From the NCBI GenBank assembly GCA_016234485.1, contig JACRBL010000008.1, positions 100,493 to 164,492 of the forward strand: a stretch of 64,000 bases of DNA, in the 5' to 3' direction. The notes beneath the pieces were generated by a model. That model was not told where the DNA came from. It ran no database searches and saw only the letters and a program-made list of their open reading frames with translations. The position numbers and the translations under genes are program-made. Shown here piece after piece: positions 8,452-16,432 of the stretch. This DNA comes from Chloroflexota bacterium. GTDB lineage: Bacteria > Chloroflexota > Anaerolineae > Anaerolineales > Villigracilaceae. Each line of letters opens with the position of its first letter. Position 1 is the stretch's first letter.

Positions 8452-10035
8452 ATGAAAAATATCCATCGTCTCGCCTCACGCGATTGGATCGGACTGACGA
8501 TCGTCCTTGTGGGATTCGGCCTGCGTCTGCGGCAATATCTCGTCAACCGCTCGCTCTGGCTGGACGAGGCGATGCTGACGAACAACATTCTCGCCCGCGA
8601 TTTCGCGGGTCTTTTTCATCCACTCGATAACGATCAGGGGGCGCCCGTTGGGTTTCTGCTCGTCCAAAAACTGGTCACGCTCGCGCTGGGGGATTCGGAA
8701 TACGCGCTGAGACTCGTCCCCTTCCTGGCGGGCGTTCTCGCGCTGGCGCTGATGTTCCTGCTGGCGCGGAAAATTTCCAATGCGTTCGCGGGCAATCTCG
8801 CCCTCGCGCTCTTCGCCATTTCCCCCGCTCTTATTTATTACGCTTCCGAAGTCAAACAATATTCCTCCGATGTCGCCATCGCGCTGGCGCTGATCCTTTT
8901 GTTTCTTAAAACACATACCGTCACTGCGAGCCCGAAGGGCGAAGCAGCCTCCTTGCCAGATCAGGGATTGCTTCGGGCGACATCCTTCGACTACGCTTCG
9001 CTCCGCTCAGGAAGTCGCCCTCGCAATGACGAAGCCATCTTCGCCTTCTTAGGCGCGCTTGTCATCTGGTTCTCGCATCCCGCGCTGTTCGTCATCGCCG
9101 CGCTGGGGTTGACCTTGTTCGCGCAAGCCGTCCGTGAAAAAGACAAACGTCAGATCGCCGCGCTGCTCCTCGTCGCGCTCGCCTGGGCGCTGAGCCTCGC
9201 GGCGCTGTACTTCGTCAACCTGCGGCAACTGTCCACGCATCAATTTTTTCTCGATTACTGGCGCGCAGGCTTCGTCCCGCGCGACGCGTCCGCGTTCGCG
9301 TGGCTGGTCAACTCCCTGCGCACGCCGTTCGCAGACCTGCTCGGCCTGCAACTTCCCTACCTCGTTAGCGGGCTATTATTTTTATTGGGGATGATCGGTC
9401 TCACGCGCCGACTCCCGCGCTTTGGCCTTTTTCTGCTCCTCATCTTTTTCCTCGCCCTCTTCGCTTCCTTCCTGACCTTCTATCCGTTCGCGGGGCGGAT
9501 GATCCTTTTCCTCGTCCCGATCTTTTGTCTGTTCCTCGCGGAGGGTGTAGATTTCCTCCCAGACCTGACAGGTTCTTGGAAACCTGTCAGGTCTCTCGTA
9601 TTCCTCGCGCTTTCCGCGGCTCTCCTCTTCTCACCCCTCTCGCTCGCCTACGAAAACGTCACCGCGCCGAAGATGCGCGAACACATCCGCCCGACGATGG
9701 AAACTCTGCGTGAAAATCTCCGGGACGGGGACGCGGTCTACGTGTATTACTGGGCGGAACACGCCGTCCGCTTTTACGCGCCGAAATACGAGATGGACAT
9801 CTCCACCTTCCTCATCGGCGCGGACCATCACGACCAGCCCACGCTTTATCGCCTCGAATTGGACGCTTTACGCGGCCGCGGCCGAGTCTGGTTCCTGTTC
9901 TCGCATATCTATGAAGAAGGCGGTTTCAATGAACGCGACTATATTTTGGACTACCTCAATTCCATCGGGGAATTAAAACGCGAATATCGCCAGCCTGGGA
10001 CGTCCGTCTTTCTATATTTATACGACCTGAAATAA
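8452..10035 (+). CDS. GT39/ArnT-like polytopic membrane glycosyltransferase
   Basis: This 527-residue GT-C fold protein has about ten membrane segments. RSLWLDEAMLTNN near residue 35 is the conserved first-loop acidic motif of GT39/PMT-type enzymes, which transfer sugars from polyprenyl-phosphate donors outside the membrane. The start MKNIHRLASRDW was chosen because upstream codons lie in the spacer repeat. Two repeat inserts are in frame: about 39 residues at 156-194 matching family C (ASPKGEAASLPDQ), and about 12 residues at 370-381 from a family B palindrome. The acceptor is unknown. Confidence 0.8.
   Translation: MKNIHRLASRDWIGLTIVLVGFGLRLRQYLVNRSLWLDEAMLTNNILARDFAGLFHPLDNDQGAPVGFLLVQKLVTLALGDSEYALRLVPFLAGVLALALMFLLARKISNAFAGNLALALFAISPALIYYASEVKQYSSDVAIALALILLFLKTHTVTASPKGEAASLPDQGLLRATSFDYASLRSGSRPRNDEAIFAFLGALVIWFSHPALFVIAALGLTLFAQAVREKDKRQIAALLLVALAWALSLAALYFVNLRQLSTHQFFLDYWRAGFVPRDASAFAWLVNSLRTPFADLLGLQLPYLVSGLLFLLGMIGLTRRLPRFGLFLLLIFFLALFASFLTFYPFAGRMILFLVPIFCLFLAEGVDFLPDLTGSWKPVRSLVFLALSAALLFSPLSLAYENVTAPKMREHIRPTMETLRENLRDGDAVYVYYWAEHAVRFYAPKYEMDISTFLIGADHHDQPTLYRLELDALRGRGRVWFLFSHIYEEGGFNERDYILDYLNSIGELKREYRQPGTSVFLYLYDLK
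8917..9032 (+). repeat. family C element inside GT39-like gene
   Basis: The segment begins GTCACTGCGAGC and ends CGCAATGAC, with GGATTGCTTCGGGC inside. It matches the ends and core of the intergenic copies at 25136-25222 and 47138-47247. It is translated in frame between membrane segments. Confidence 0.75.
9561..9594 (+). repeat. family B palindrome inside GT39-like gene
   Basis: Exact 14-bp arms (AGACCTGACAGGTT and complement) surround a 6-base loop. The element is related to 17950-17982 and 26767-26799. Confidence 0.85.
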
Positions 10036-10062
10036 TCTCATAGCGCTTGAAAGGGGCGGGGT

Positions 10063-10068
10063 TATAAT
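10063..10068 (+). promoter_or_regulatory. -10 box candidate for surE
   Basis: TATAAT lies 50 bp before the surE start in a GC-rich context. The intervening 40 bp is a stuttering repeat of AAATC units. No good -35 box was identified. Confidence 0.4.
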
Positions 10069-10074
10069 CATCTT

Positions 10075-10117
10075 GAAATCATAAATCGTAAATCCAAAAT
10101 CGGAAATCGGAAATCAA
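10075..10117 (+). repeat. stuttering AAATC-type repeat before surE
   Basis: AATCGTAAATC-like units follow one another up to the surE start. The same kind of string occurs in reverse orientation between rdgB and queG at 56131-56172. Confidence 0.65.
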
Positions 10118-10118
10118 C

Positions 10119-10883
10119 ATGCACATCCTCGTAACCAATGACGACGGCGTGACTGCGCCCGGCCTGCTGGCGCTCACGCAGGAAATGAAAAAACTCGGCA
10201 AGGTGACGGTCTTCGCGCCCGACCGCAACTGGTCTGCTTCGGGGCACGTGAAGACGATGGAGCGTCCCCTGCGCGTCCGCGAGACGATCCTCGCGGATGG
10301 CTCGCCCGCCTTCACGTCCGACGGCGCGCCGTCCGATTGCGTGGCGCTGCCCCTGCTAGGTCTGCTCGAAGAAAAAGTGGACATGGTGGTGTCGGGCATC
10401 AATCCCAACGCCAATCTCGGCCACGACGTGACCTACTCGGGAACCGTCACCGCCGCGATGGAAGCGGTGATTGACGGCCTGCCTGGCATCGCCGTCTCGC
10501 TGGATTCGCCTGAGAATCACGGCGGCAAATTGGATTACGCCACGGCCGCATCGGTTGCGCGCCGCGTGGTGGAGCAGGTGATCGCAGAAGGATTGCCCAA
10601 GGGCGTGGTGCTGAACGTCAACGTGCCGTATTTGAAGGAGAGCGAACTCAAAGGCTTCATGGTGACGCGGCAAGGTTTGCGCGTCTACCGTGACGAACTC
10701 GACCGCCGTCTCGACCCGCGCGGCCGTCCCTATTACTGGATCGGCGGACAGGCTCCCACGGGCGTGGACGAACCAGGCACGGACTTCGGCGCGCTGCGCG
10801 CGGGCTACGTCTCCATCACGCCGTTGCAGTTGGATTTGACCCATCACAAGATGATGGATACGTTGAAGAAGTGGAAGTTTTAA
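10119..10883 (+). CDS. surE: 5'/3'-nucleotidase SurE
   Basis: SurE dephosphorylates nucleoside 5'- and 3'-monophosphates in the cytoplasm with a divalent metal. The 254-residue length is typical. The protein opens with MHILVTNDDGV (metal-binding Asp pair), followed by VFAPDRNWSASGHVKTMERP (conserved SASG) and VSGINPNANLGHDVTYSGTV near residue 90, with the conserved Asn and GTV segment. It is a stand-alone gene after a stuttering repeat. The assignment is strong. Confidence 0.95.
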   Translation: MHILVTNDDGVTAPGLLALTQEMKKLGKVTVFAPDRNWSASGHVKTMERPLRVRETILADGSPAFTSDGAPSDCVALPLLGLLEEKVDMVVSGINPNANLGHDVTYSGTVTAAMEAVIDGLPGIAVSLDSPENHGGKLDYATAASVARRVVEQVIAEGLPKGVVLNVNVPYLKESELKGFMVTRQGLRVYRDELDRRLDPRGRPYYWIGGQAPTGVDEPGTDFGALRAGYVSITPLQLDLTHHKMMDTLKKWKF

Positions 10884-10891
10884 TCGACAGC

Positions 10892-10943
10892 GGACGATAG
10901 ACCACGGACCATGAAAATCGTCCATCGTCTATGGTCCACGGTC
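10892..10943 (+). repeat. inverted repeat between surE and aldo/keto reductase
   Basis: GACCACGGACCAT and ATGGTCCACGGTC form an imperfect hairpin filling the spacer. The arms match at 11 of 13 positions. Confidence 0.7.
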
Positions 10944-10956
10944 AAAAGGAAACCCC

Positions 10957-11949
10957 ATGCCCTACCTCGCCTCTGACTCTCGCTACGCCTCCATGCTCTA
11001 CAACCGCACTGGCCGCAGTGGACTCAAACTTCCCGCCATCTCGCTGGGCTGGTGGTACAACTTCGGCGGGCGCGACGTTCTCGAGAACGGCCGCGCCATC
11101 GCCCGCCGCGCCTTCGACATGGGCGTGACGCATTTCGACCTCGCCAACAACTACGGCCCTCCGCCTGGAAGCGCCGAGGAAACCTTCGGTCTGCTCCTCA
11201 AGCAGGACTTCCATCCCTACCGCGACGAACTCATCATCTCCACCAAGGCGGGCTACGATATGTGGCCTGGTCCGTATGGCGAGTGGGGCTCGCGCAAATA
11301 TCTGCTTGCCAGCCTCGACCAGTCCCTCAAGCGCATGGGTCTCGATTACGTGGACATTTTCTACAGCCACCGTCCCGACCCCGAGACGCCGCTCGAAGAG
11401 ACGATGGGCGCGCTCGACTCCGCCGTCCGCCAGGGAAAGGCGCTTTATGTCGGCATCTCCAACTACGGTCCAGAAAAGACCGAGGAGGCGGCGCGCATCC
11501 TGCGAGAGTTGGGGACTCCCTGTCTCATCCACCAGCCGCGCTACAGCATGTTCGACCGTTGGATCGAGGACGGCCTGCTCGACGTCCTGACCGAAGAGGG
11601 GATCGGCTGCATTGTCTTCTCGCCTCTCGCGCAGGGACAGCTGACCGACCGTTACCTGGGCGGAATCCCCACTGGGGCGCGCGCCACAAAAACAGAGCGC
11701 GTCTGGCTCACGCCCGATGATGTGAAGAAGAATCTCCCCAAAGCCAAGAAACTCAACGAACTCGCCAAACAGCGCGGACAGTCGCTCGCGCAGATGGCTC
11801 TCGCCTGGGTGTTGCGGAAACCCGCCGTCACGTCCGCGTTGATCGGCGCCAGCAGTGTCCAGCAGTTGGACGATAACCTGGCCGCGTTGAACAACCTGCA
11901 ATTCAGCGATGACGAGTTGCAGGCCATCGAGAAGATCCTGAAAAGTTGA
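10957..11949 (+). CDS. aldo/keto reductase, YghZ/MgrA type
   Basis: This 330-residue (beta/alpha)8 NADPH-dependent oxidoreductase resembles E. coli YghZ, an L-glyceraldehyde-3-phosphate/methylglyoxal reductase. Visible parts are LGWWYNFGG near the N-terminus, THFDLANNYGPPPGSAEETFG (catalytic Asp and Tyr), IISTKAGYDMWPGPYG (catalytic Lys) and DIFYSHRPDPETPLEETM (catalytic His). The C-terminal cofactor loop includes SALIGASSVQQLDDN. The physiological substrate cannot be fixed from sequence. Confidence 0.92.
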   Translation: MPYLASDSRYASMLYNRTGRSGLKLPAISLGWWYNFGGRDVLENGRAIARRAFDMGVTHFDLANNYGPPPGSAEETFGLLLKQDFHPYRDELIISTKAGYDMWPGPYGEWGSRKYLLASLDQSLKRMGLDYVDIFYSHRPDPETPLEETMGALDSAVRQGKALYVGISNYGPEKTEEAARILRELGTPCLIHQPRYSMFDRWIEDGLLDVLTEEGIGCIVFSPLAQGQLTDRYLGGIPTGARATKTERVWLTPDDVKKNLPKAKKLNELAKQRGQSLAQMALAWVLRKPAVTSALIGASSVQQLDDNLAALNNLQFSDDELQAIEKILKS

Positions 11950-11972
11950 GCGTCTCGTTTGAGGAGGATTGC

Positions 11973-12251
11973 ATGGGCTTTTTCAAAAAACTGTTTTCGA
12001 GCAAACCCGCGCAAACCGCGAACAACCTTATGCGCGTGCAAGTTAAATGCAAGCGCTGTGGCGAAATCATCGAGGGACACGTCAACCTGGCGAACGACCT
12101 CAGCCTGAACGACAGCGGAGACGGCTACTTCGTCCGCAAAGTTTTGATGGGGAACGGCCGTTGCTTCCAGCAAGTGGAGGTGACGCTGGCATTCGACCTG
12201 GCTCGCAAGTTGTTGGATAAACAAGCCGTCGGCGGCGCGTTCGTGGAATAA
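11973..12251 (+). CDS. small hypothetical protein with one CxxC
   Basis: This 92-residue protein starts MGFFKKLFSSKP, a basic amphipathic end. VKCKRCGEIIEGHVN follows, a single CxxC knuckle with no second pair, so zinc would need dimerisation or other ligands. The start was chosen because GAGGAGG lies 6 bp upstream, better placed than the ATG overlapping the reductase stop. It is probably cotranscribed with the reductase and ends at a strong terminator. The function is unknown. Confidence 0.65.
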   Translation: MGFFKKLFSSKPAQTANNLMRVQVKCKRCGEIIEGHVNLANDLSLNDSGDGYFVRKVLMGNGRCFQQVEVTLAFDLARKLLDKQAVGGAFVE

Positions 12252-12270
12252 GCGATTCGTTTCATCAACA

Positions 12271-12304
12271 AAAAAACTTCCGATCTGGTCTCGGAAGTTT
12301 TTTT
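12271..12304. terminator. bidirectional intrinsic terminator
   Basis: AACTTCCGA and TCGGAAGTT form a 9-bp stem flanked by an A-run and a T-run. It can serve the CxxC gene on the plus strand and the convergent membrane-protein gene on the minus strand. The same stem sequence recurs at the valS terminator. Confidence 0.9.
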
Positions 12305-12326
12305 GATTCTTACCTTTACGCCTGCG

Positions 12327-12773
12327 TTATCGTTTTTCGCGCGGGATGAAATTTCTTCCGCCCACCCATGCGCCGACCGCTGTTCCCAAAACCGAGAGCA
12401 GGAAGGAAAACAGCACGGCTGTCTCAAATCCTGTCGCGGTGAGCGCGTCGAGCATGGGCGATTGTTGCGTGTTGGCGCTCATCCGCACGGATTCGGGGAT
12501 CAGCGCGCCGATAATTAATCCCAACGCTGCGCCGAGTCCCATGCCCGTGTACGCGCCGATGCTCACGCCGCCCGTCGTCCCCGCGGTGCGGACGGTGAGC
12601 GCGGCGGTGAGCGAGCCTGTCAAAATGCCGAGGAGTAATCCCACTCCCGCGCCGATCTGGATCCCGCTGAGCGTTTCGGTGATGGCGCCAATGACCGCGC
12701 CGAGCAAAGTCCCGCCGACCGCGCCGAGGAAACCGCCGAAGAGGATGCTTTTGGGTTTGATATTTTCGTCCAT
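12327..12773 (-). CDS. glycine-zipper-like small membrane protein
   Basis: This 148-residue protein is almost wholly hydrophobic, with four segments rich in small residues (GGFLGAVGGTLLGAVIGA, GAGVGLLLGILTGSLTAAL, GMGLGAALGLIIGAL). Spaced glycines indicate tight helix packing. It ends with a charged tail (GGRNFIPREKR). It lies 9 bp after the NUDIX gene on the same strand and is probably cotranscribed. The function is unknown. Confidence 0.65.
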   Translation of the reverse strand: MDENIKPKSILFGGFLGAVGGTLLGAVIGAITETLSGIQIGAGVGLLLGILTGSLTAALTVRTAGTTGGVSIGAYTGMGLGAALGLIIGALIPESVRMSANTQQSPMLDALTATGFETAVLFSFLLSVLGTAVGAWVGGRNFIPREKR

Positions 12774-12782
12774 GCTGTATCT

Positions 12783-13328
12783 TTATTTTCCTTTGACTTC
12801 GATGGTCTCTTTCACTTCTGCACGCTCGACCATTTTTAAGTAAAACTGTTGCCGCGACATTCCCGCCGCGTCGCGTTGTTCGAGCATTTCCTGTCTTGTC
12901 ATTTGTGAAGGCATGGACGGCATCGTGAATTCCTGCAATACCGCCACGCCCGTCACGCCCGAAAGCGCGTCTTCGATGCGCCGTTTGTGTCCTGCCGAAA
13001 GCGGACTGGGAAGATCGTCGGGGCGGAACCACTCGACCGCAATGGTCTCGCCTGGCTGACATTTTATCTCACCACCGATGGGTCTGGCCGCGAACAGGAC
13101 GGCGTACCCAGCAGGCATATTGCTGATGCGGGAATAGACGCCCACCAGCCTCGTCAATTCCACGTCAATACCCGTTTCTTCCTTCGTTTCGCGGAGCGCG
13201 GCCTGCCCGATGCTTTCGCCCTCTTCGACCCCGCCGCTTGGCAGGACCCACGTCTCAAAATCCTCGCGCTGGGTAAGGAGAATCTTTCCTTCGTGGATGA
13301 CTGCTACGTTGACTGCCAGTTTTGACAT
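12783..13328 (-). CDS. NUDIX hydrolase
   Basis: This 181-residue enzyme hydrolyses a nucleoside diphosphate linked to another group. A full Nudix box is present near residue 35 (GGVEEGESIGQAALRETKEE, then TGI), with the REUxEExGU metal-binding core intact. The domain ends near 130. A charged, Met/Gln-rich C-terminal extension of about 50 residues is unusual for the family. AAAGGA precedes the ATG. The substrate is unknown. Confidence 0.9.
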   Translation of the reverse strand: MSKLAVNVAVIHEGKILLTQREDFETWVLPSGGVEEGESIGQAALRETKEETGIDVELTRLVGVYSRISNMPAGYAVLFAARPIGGEIKCQPGETIAVEWFRPDDLPSPLSAGHKRRIEDALSGVTGVAVLQEFTMPSMPSQMTRQEMLEQRDAAGMSRQQFYLKMVERAEVKETIEVKGK

Positions 13329-13337
13329 GGGATTCCT

Positions 13338-14255
13338 TTAATCGAAATAACCGATTCGTTCAAGCCTCGAGATTGCACCGCCAAATACAAACAATAATCC
13401 AATACATGAAACTCCTCCAAAAATAACCGTGAAAAATATATTCGATATGTCCCGCCCATACATGAAGTATAGTAATCCTTTTGTCCCGTATCTTCCTCCA
13501 AACAATATACCCAATATCATGATAGGAATAATGAGAAACCATATTCTATTGATGACGTAATCGTGCGTTTTTGAGACTATGCGAGGAAACAACAAAATGA
13601 AAGCCGTGCTAATCCCTTGCATAATGAGAATCGACAGGAAATAATTTGGGAAATAGGCTTGGACGGATGTTTTTAGGAAGATCGAACCAAGTAAAAGGAT
13701 AAATGACAGAATAACAGATTCAATAAAAAGAATCCTGCTAAGGAAAATTAATCTGGTTCGAGCTTTGTAAAAGAGCATCGAAAAAATCATAACAGGAAGA
13801 ATTCCTATCGCCAGCCCAATAAGATATGGGTTGGACGACGCTAATCCTGAATAAATACAAAACGCAGGCAGTAAAATCAAAACAGCCCATCCTAAAAGTT
13901 GCGTAGTTTTATATTTATTTGAAATTCTCGACGATTCACGGAATACAGATTGAACTGCCATCTCTTGAAATAGGATCTTGGGGTTCTTGAATCGGTTGTA
14001 TGCCTGCTCGCCATGTTTTGTCACTGCCCAAAAGCCCGCTCGTTTTACCCACTCCGCACCTACGCTCATAGATGTAATTGCCTCAATCATGCGAAGATAT
14101 TCATCGCTTGATAGTCCCATCCCTAAAACGGGATACTTATCTGAAAAGTAAGCGCGAACATCTTCTCGTTTGGCCTTTCCTTTTTGACCCAACAAGAAAG
14201 ATAAAAGCTCTAACAATAGACGGCCTTTTTGTTCGGCGGTTGTTTTCATTGTCAT
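13338..14255 (-). CDS. low-GC hypothetical membrane protein
   Basis: This 305-residue protein has a soluble N-terminal region of about 110 residues with a winged-helix-like look (YLRMIEAITSMSVGAEWVKRAGFW). Six or so membrane segments follow from about residue 120 (LGWAVLILLPAFCIYSG and later). Base composition is clearly lower in GC than the neighbouring NUDIX and pyr genes, which suggests transfer. It sits beside a broken pyrE fragment. I do not recognise the family. Confidence 0.65.
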   Translation of the reverse strand: MTMKTTAEQKGRLLLELLSFLLGQKGKAKREDVRAYFSDKYPVLGMGLSSDEYLRMIEAITSMSVGAEWVKRAGFWAVTKHGEQAYNRFKNPKILFQEMAVQSVFRESSRISNKYKTTQLLGWAVLILLPAFCIYSGLASSNPYLIGLAIGILPVMIFSMLFYKARTRLIFLSRILFIESVILSFILLLGSIFLKTSVQAYFPNYFLSILIMQGISTAFILLFPRIVSKTHDYVINRIWFLIIPIMILGILFGGRYGTKGLLYFMYGRDISNIFFTVIFGGVSCIGLLFVFGGAISRLERIGYFD

Positions 14256-14530
14256 TTCATCATTGGCTTTGGGATAAAAACTTCTTCGTCGCTTCGATCT
14301 TGTCCTTTTCCACTGTTCCGTTCGCTTCCCAATAATCGAGCATCTCGTTGATGGTCAACACCGCGTGCATGGAATATCCCGCCTGCGCCTGCGTTTTGGA
14401 TGACAGCTTTGAAGGTGAATTCTTTGAGGAAGTATTCCGCCAGTCTGCTTCCCGCGCAGATATCATGGTATTGATATTCGCGAGGGAGAGGGTAGTTGTA
14501 AGATTTTAGGAGTTGAAGGTGGGTTTTCAT
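14252..14530 (-). pseudogene. chimeric remnant with duplicated pyrE 3' end
   Basis: Reading leftward, about 130 bp of unknown origin (from MKTHLQLLKSYNY) join out of frame to a copy of the pyrE tail. In the other frame, about 14260-14397 encodes AGYSMHAVLTINEMLDYWEA, matching the last 43 residues of intact PyrE with a few substitutions. The copy lacks all catalytic residues. It probably arose when the low-GC segment next to it was inserted at or recombined with the 3' end of pyrE. Confidence 0.75.
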
Positions 14531-14563
14531 CTGATGAATTTAGAATCTCTGTAACTGCTTGCA

Positions 14564-14869
14564 CTAATCCGGAAAATATTGAATATAAAAAAATATAAGT
14601 GCCCACTTAATTGGTGTCACGACAACGAGCAGTCCATTGATCGCTATTGCCGAAAAATAAATTGCTCCACTGATACCTTTCAAAATCATCACTCCCATTC
14701 GTCTGGCCGCACCAAGAGTAAGAATAAATCCAAATAGCCCTAATAGAAACTCCAGCCCAAAGTCATAATACAAAAGCAAAATCCATCCAACGATACCCGA
14801 AAATAATCCGATTGCAAGAATCAAATGCGGATCAATGGGCTTCGCTCTATCTCTAGATTCCATGATCAA
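14564..14869 (-). CDS. small low-GC membrane protein
   Basis: This protein has up to 101 residues and three predicted helices (LILAIGLFSGIVGWILLLYY and two more). The start overlaps the pyrE stop in an ATGA arrangement; an ATG two codons downstream is an alternative. It lies between intact pyrE and the broken pyrE tail and is lower in GC than pyrE, so it may belong to an inserted segment. The function is unknown. Confidence 0.55.
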   Translation of the reverse strand: MIMESRDRAKPIDPHLILAIGLFSGIVGWILLLYYDFGLEFLLGLFGFILTLGAARRMGVMILKGISGAIYFSAIAINGLLVVVTPIKWALIFFYIQYFPD

Positions 14870-15489
14870 ACGCTTCCTTCAAGAAATTTCATTGTTTCCT
14901 CAATCTTATCCTTCTCCACCTTTCCTGTGGACTCCCAATAATCCAGCATCTCGTTGATGGTCAGCACCGCGTGCATGGAATAGCCCGCCTGCGCCAGTGA
15001 TTCCTTCGCTCCCGATTGGCGATCCACAAGCACAACCACATCCTTCACGACCAGGCCAACACCTGTCAATTTTTCGATGGCTTCGAACTTGCTTCCGCCC
15101 GTGGTGGCGAGATCGTCAATGACCACGACCGTCTCGCCCGCGTGATACTCGCCTTCGATCTCGGCCTTCGTGCCGTAGGTCTTCACTTCCTTGCGCGGGT
15201 AGATCATCGGATAGTTTCCCGCCAGCGAGATGGCGGTCGCGATGGGAATGGCCGCGTAGGGCAGACCCGCGAGACGGTCAAATGACAAACGAGAAATGAT
15301 GGGCAGATAGGCTTGACTGACGTCCACGAGAAGTTTCGGATGGGAGATGATCTGCCGCAGGTCAATGTAGATGGGAGACTTGAGTCCCGACTTGAGGGTG
15401 AATTCACCGAATTTGATACAGCCTGCCGACAGCAAGCCGTCAGCGATATTCGATAATTTGGCGTTCGATATTCGTTGTTCACTATCCAT
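14866..15489 (-). CDS. pyrE: orotate phosphoribosyltransferase
   Basis: PyrE joins orotate and PRPP to make OMP, the fifth step of pyrimidine synthesis. The 207-residue length is normal. The PRPP motif VVVIDDLATTGG lies near residue 120 and the catalytic Lys region PRKEVKTYGTKAEIEG near 100. It is the last gene of pyrCBFE, 21 bp after pyrF. The first 15 codons (MDSEQRISNAKLSNIADGLL) include a stretch of the ATATTCGATAAT-type repeat family, so the N-terminus may be repeat-shaped. Confidence 0.95.
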   Translation of the reverse strand: MDSEQRISNAKLSNIADGLLSAGCIKFGEFTLKSGLKSPIYIDLRQIISHPKLLVDVSQAYLPIISRLSFDRLAGLPYAAIPIATAISLAGNYPMIYPRKEVKTYGTKAEIEGEYHAGETVVVIDDLATTGGSKFEAIEKLTGVGLVVKDVVVLVDRQSGAKESLAQAGYSMHAVLTINEMLDYWESTGKVEKDKIEETMKFLEGSV

Positions 15490-15510
15490 GTTACAGAGTC
15501 TCCATTTCGA

Positions 15511-16350
15511 CTAACGTTTACCGAGTATCGAAGATCGAATCTCGAGTATCGAATCCCGTATCTCCGCCGCGGCGAGGCCAGGGTTGGCCGCCCGTGAGAT
15601 GGCGCGCGAGATGGGGATCAACAATCCCTTGCCGTCGCTTCGCAAACCGGACTTGAGAGTGGCTTCCAGTTCCCCGCCCTGAGTCCCCACCCCGGGCGCG
15701 AGGAACCACAGGTCCGGTGCAGCGGCGCGGATGTTGGACATGATCTGCGGATGAGTTGCGCCGACCACGATGCCGATGTTGTTCTTCTCGTTCCATTGAG
15801 CGGCGAGATGTGCCACGTAAATATAGAGAGGTCCAGGATTATCCGCGGCAGGAGGCAGGACAAGTAGGTTCTGCAAATCCATTGATCCCGCGTTGGATGT
15901 TTTGCACAGCAGGAACACGCCCTTCTCCGAATTCTGAATGAATGGCTCAATCGAGTCGTGTCCGAGATATGGACTGAGCGTGATGCAGTCCGCGCCAAGC
16001 GTCTCGAACGCGGACTTTGCGTAGGCCTCCGCGGTGGACGCGATATCGCCCCGCTTCGCGTCGAGGATGATCGGAATCATTGAGCCGCGTCGCGCCGACT
16101 CTTCTTTGATGGCTTCGATGACCTGCTTGAGCGCCACCCATCCGTCCGCGCCGAAGACTTCGAAGAAGGCCGCGTTGGGTTTAAACGCCGCGGCGTAGGA
16201 AGCGGTCTGCTTGACGAGATTCAGGCAAAAGTCACGCGCGGAGTCGGCGGTGGGAGATGCGAGGTCGGAGACGTGCGGGTCGAGTCCCACGCAGAGGAGC
16301 GAGGAGCAATCGTCCACGCGTCGTTCGAGGAAAGAGAAAAATGATTCCAT
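15511..16350 (-). CDS. pyrF: orotidine 5'-phosphate decarboxylase (type 2)
   Basis: PyrF decarboxylates OMP to UMP. The 279-residue protein has the type-2 signature IILDAKRGDIASTAEAYAKS near residue 95, with the catalytic Asp/Lys pair. Also visible are LCVGLDPHVSDL near the N-terminus and WFLAPGVGTQGGE in the phosphate-binding part. The last dozen or so residues (RDSILEIRSSILGKR) come from the ATTCGAATCTCG repeat family and are not expected in the family. The gene is third in pyrCBFE. Confidence 0.94.
   Translation of the reverse strand: MESFFSFLERRVDDCSSLLCVGLDPHVSDLASPTADSARDFCLNLVKQTASYAAAFKPNAAFFEVFGADGWVALKQVIEAIKEESARRGSMIPIILDAKRGDIASTAEAYAKSAFETLGADCITLSPYLGHDSIEPFIQNSEKGVFLLCKTSNAGSMDLQNLLVLPPAADNPGPLYIYVAHLAAQWNEKNNIGIVVGATHPQIMSNIRAAAPDLWFLAPGVGTQGGELEATLKSGLRSDGKGLLIPISRAISRAANPGLAAAEIRDSILEIRSSILGKR
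15526..15566 (-). repeat. stuttering TCGAATCTCGA repeat forming the pyrF 3' end
   Basis: Units of the form GTATCGAA/GATCGAATCTCGA follow one another and are translated as the PyrF tail. The same family occurs at 31820-31908 and 34143-34176 in and before valS. Confidence 0.7.
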
Positions 16351-16432
16351 ATGTTTCCAGTTTGAAAGTTTGAAAGTTGGTAGGTTTGAAAGTTAACGTT
16401 TCAACGTTCAAACCTGCCAACGTATAAACGTT
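16351..16432 (-). repeat. stuttering TTTGAAAG repeat between pyrB and pyrF
   Basis: The 82-bp spacer consists of GTTTGAAAGTT and AACGTT units in both orientations, able to fold on themselves. No gene is present. Confidence 0.65.

Noticed and set aside
14260..14466. Second pyrE gene
   Set aside because: Only the last 43 residues match PyrE. The PRPP motif and catalytic Lys are absent and the upstream part is unrelated and out of frame.
16351..16432. Possible regulatory RNA between pyrB and pyrF
   Set aside because: The hairpins come from the TTTGAAAG stutter. No known pyrimidine-sensing motif is present and similar strings occur before unrelated genes.
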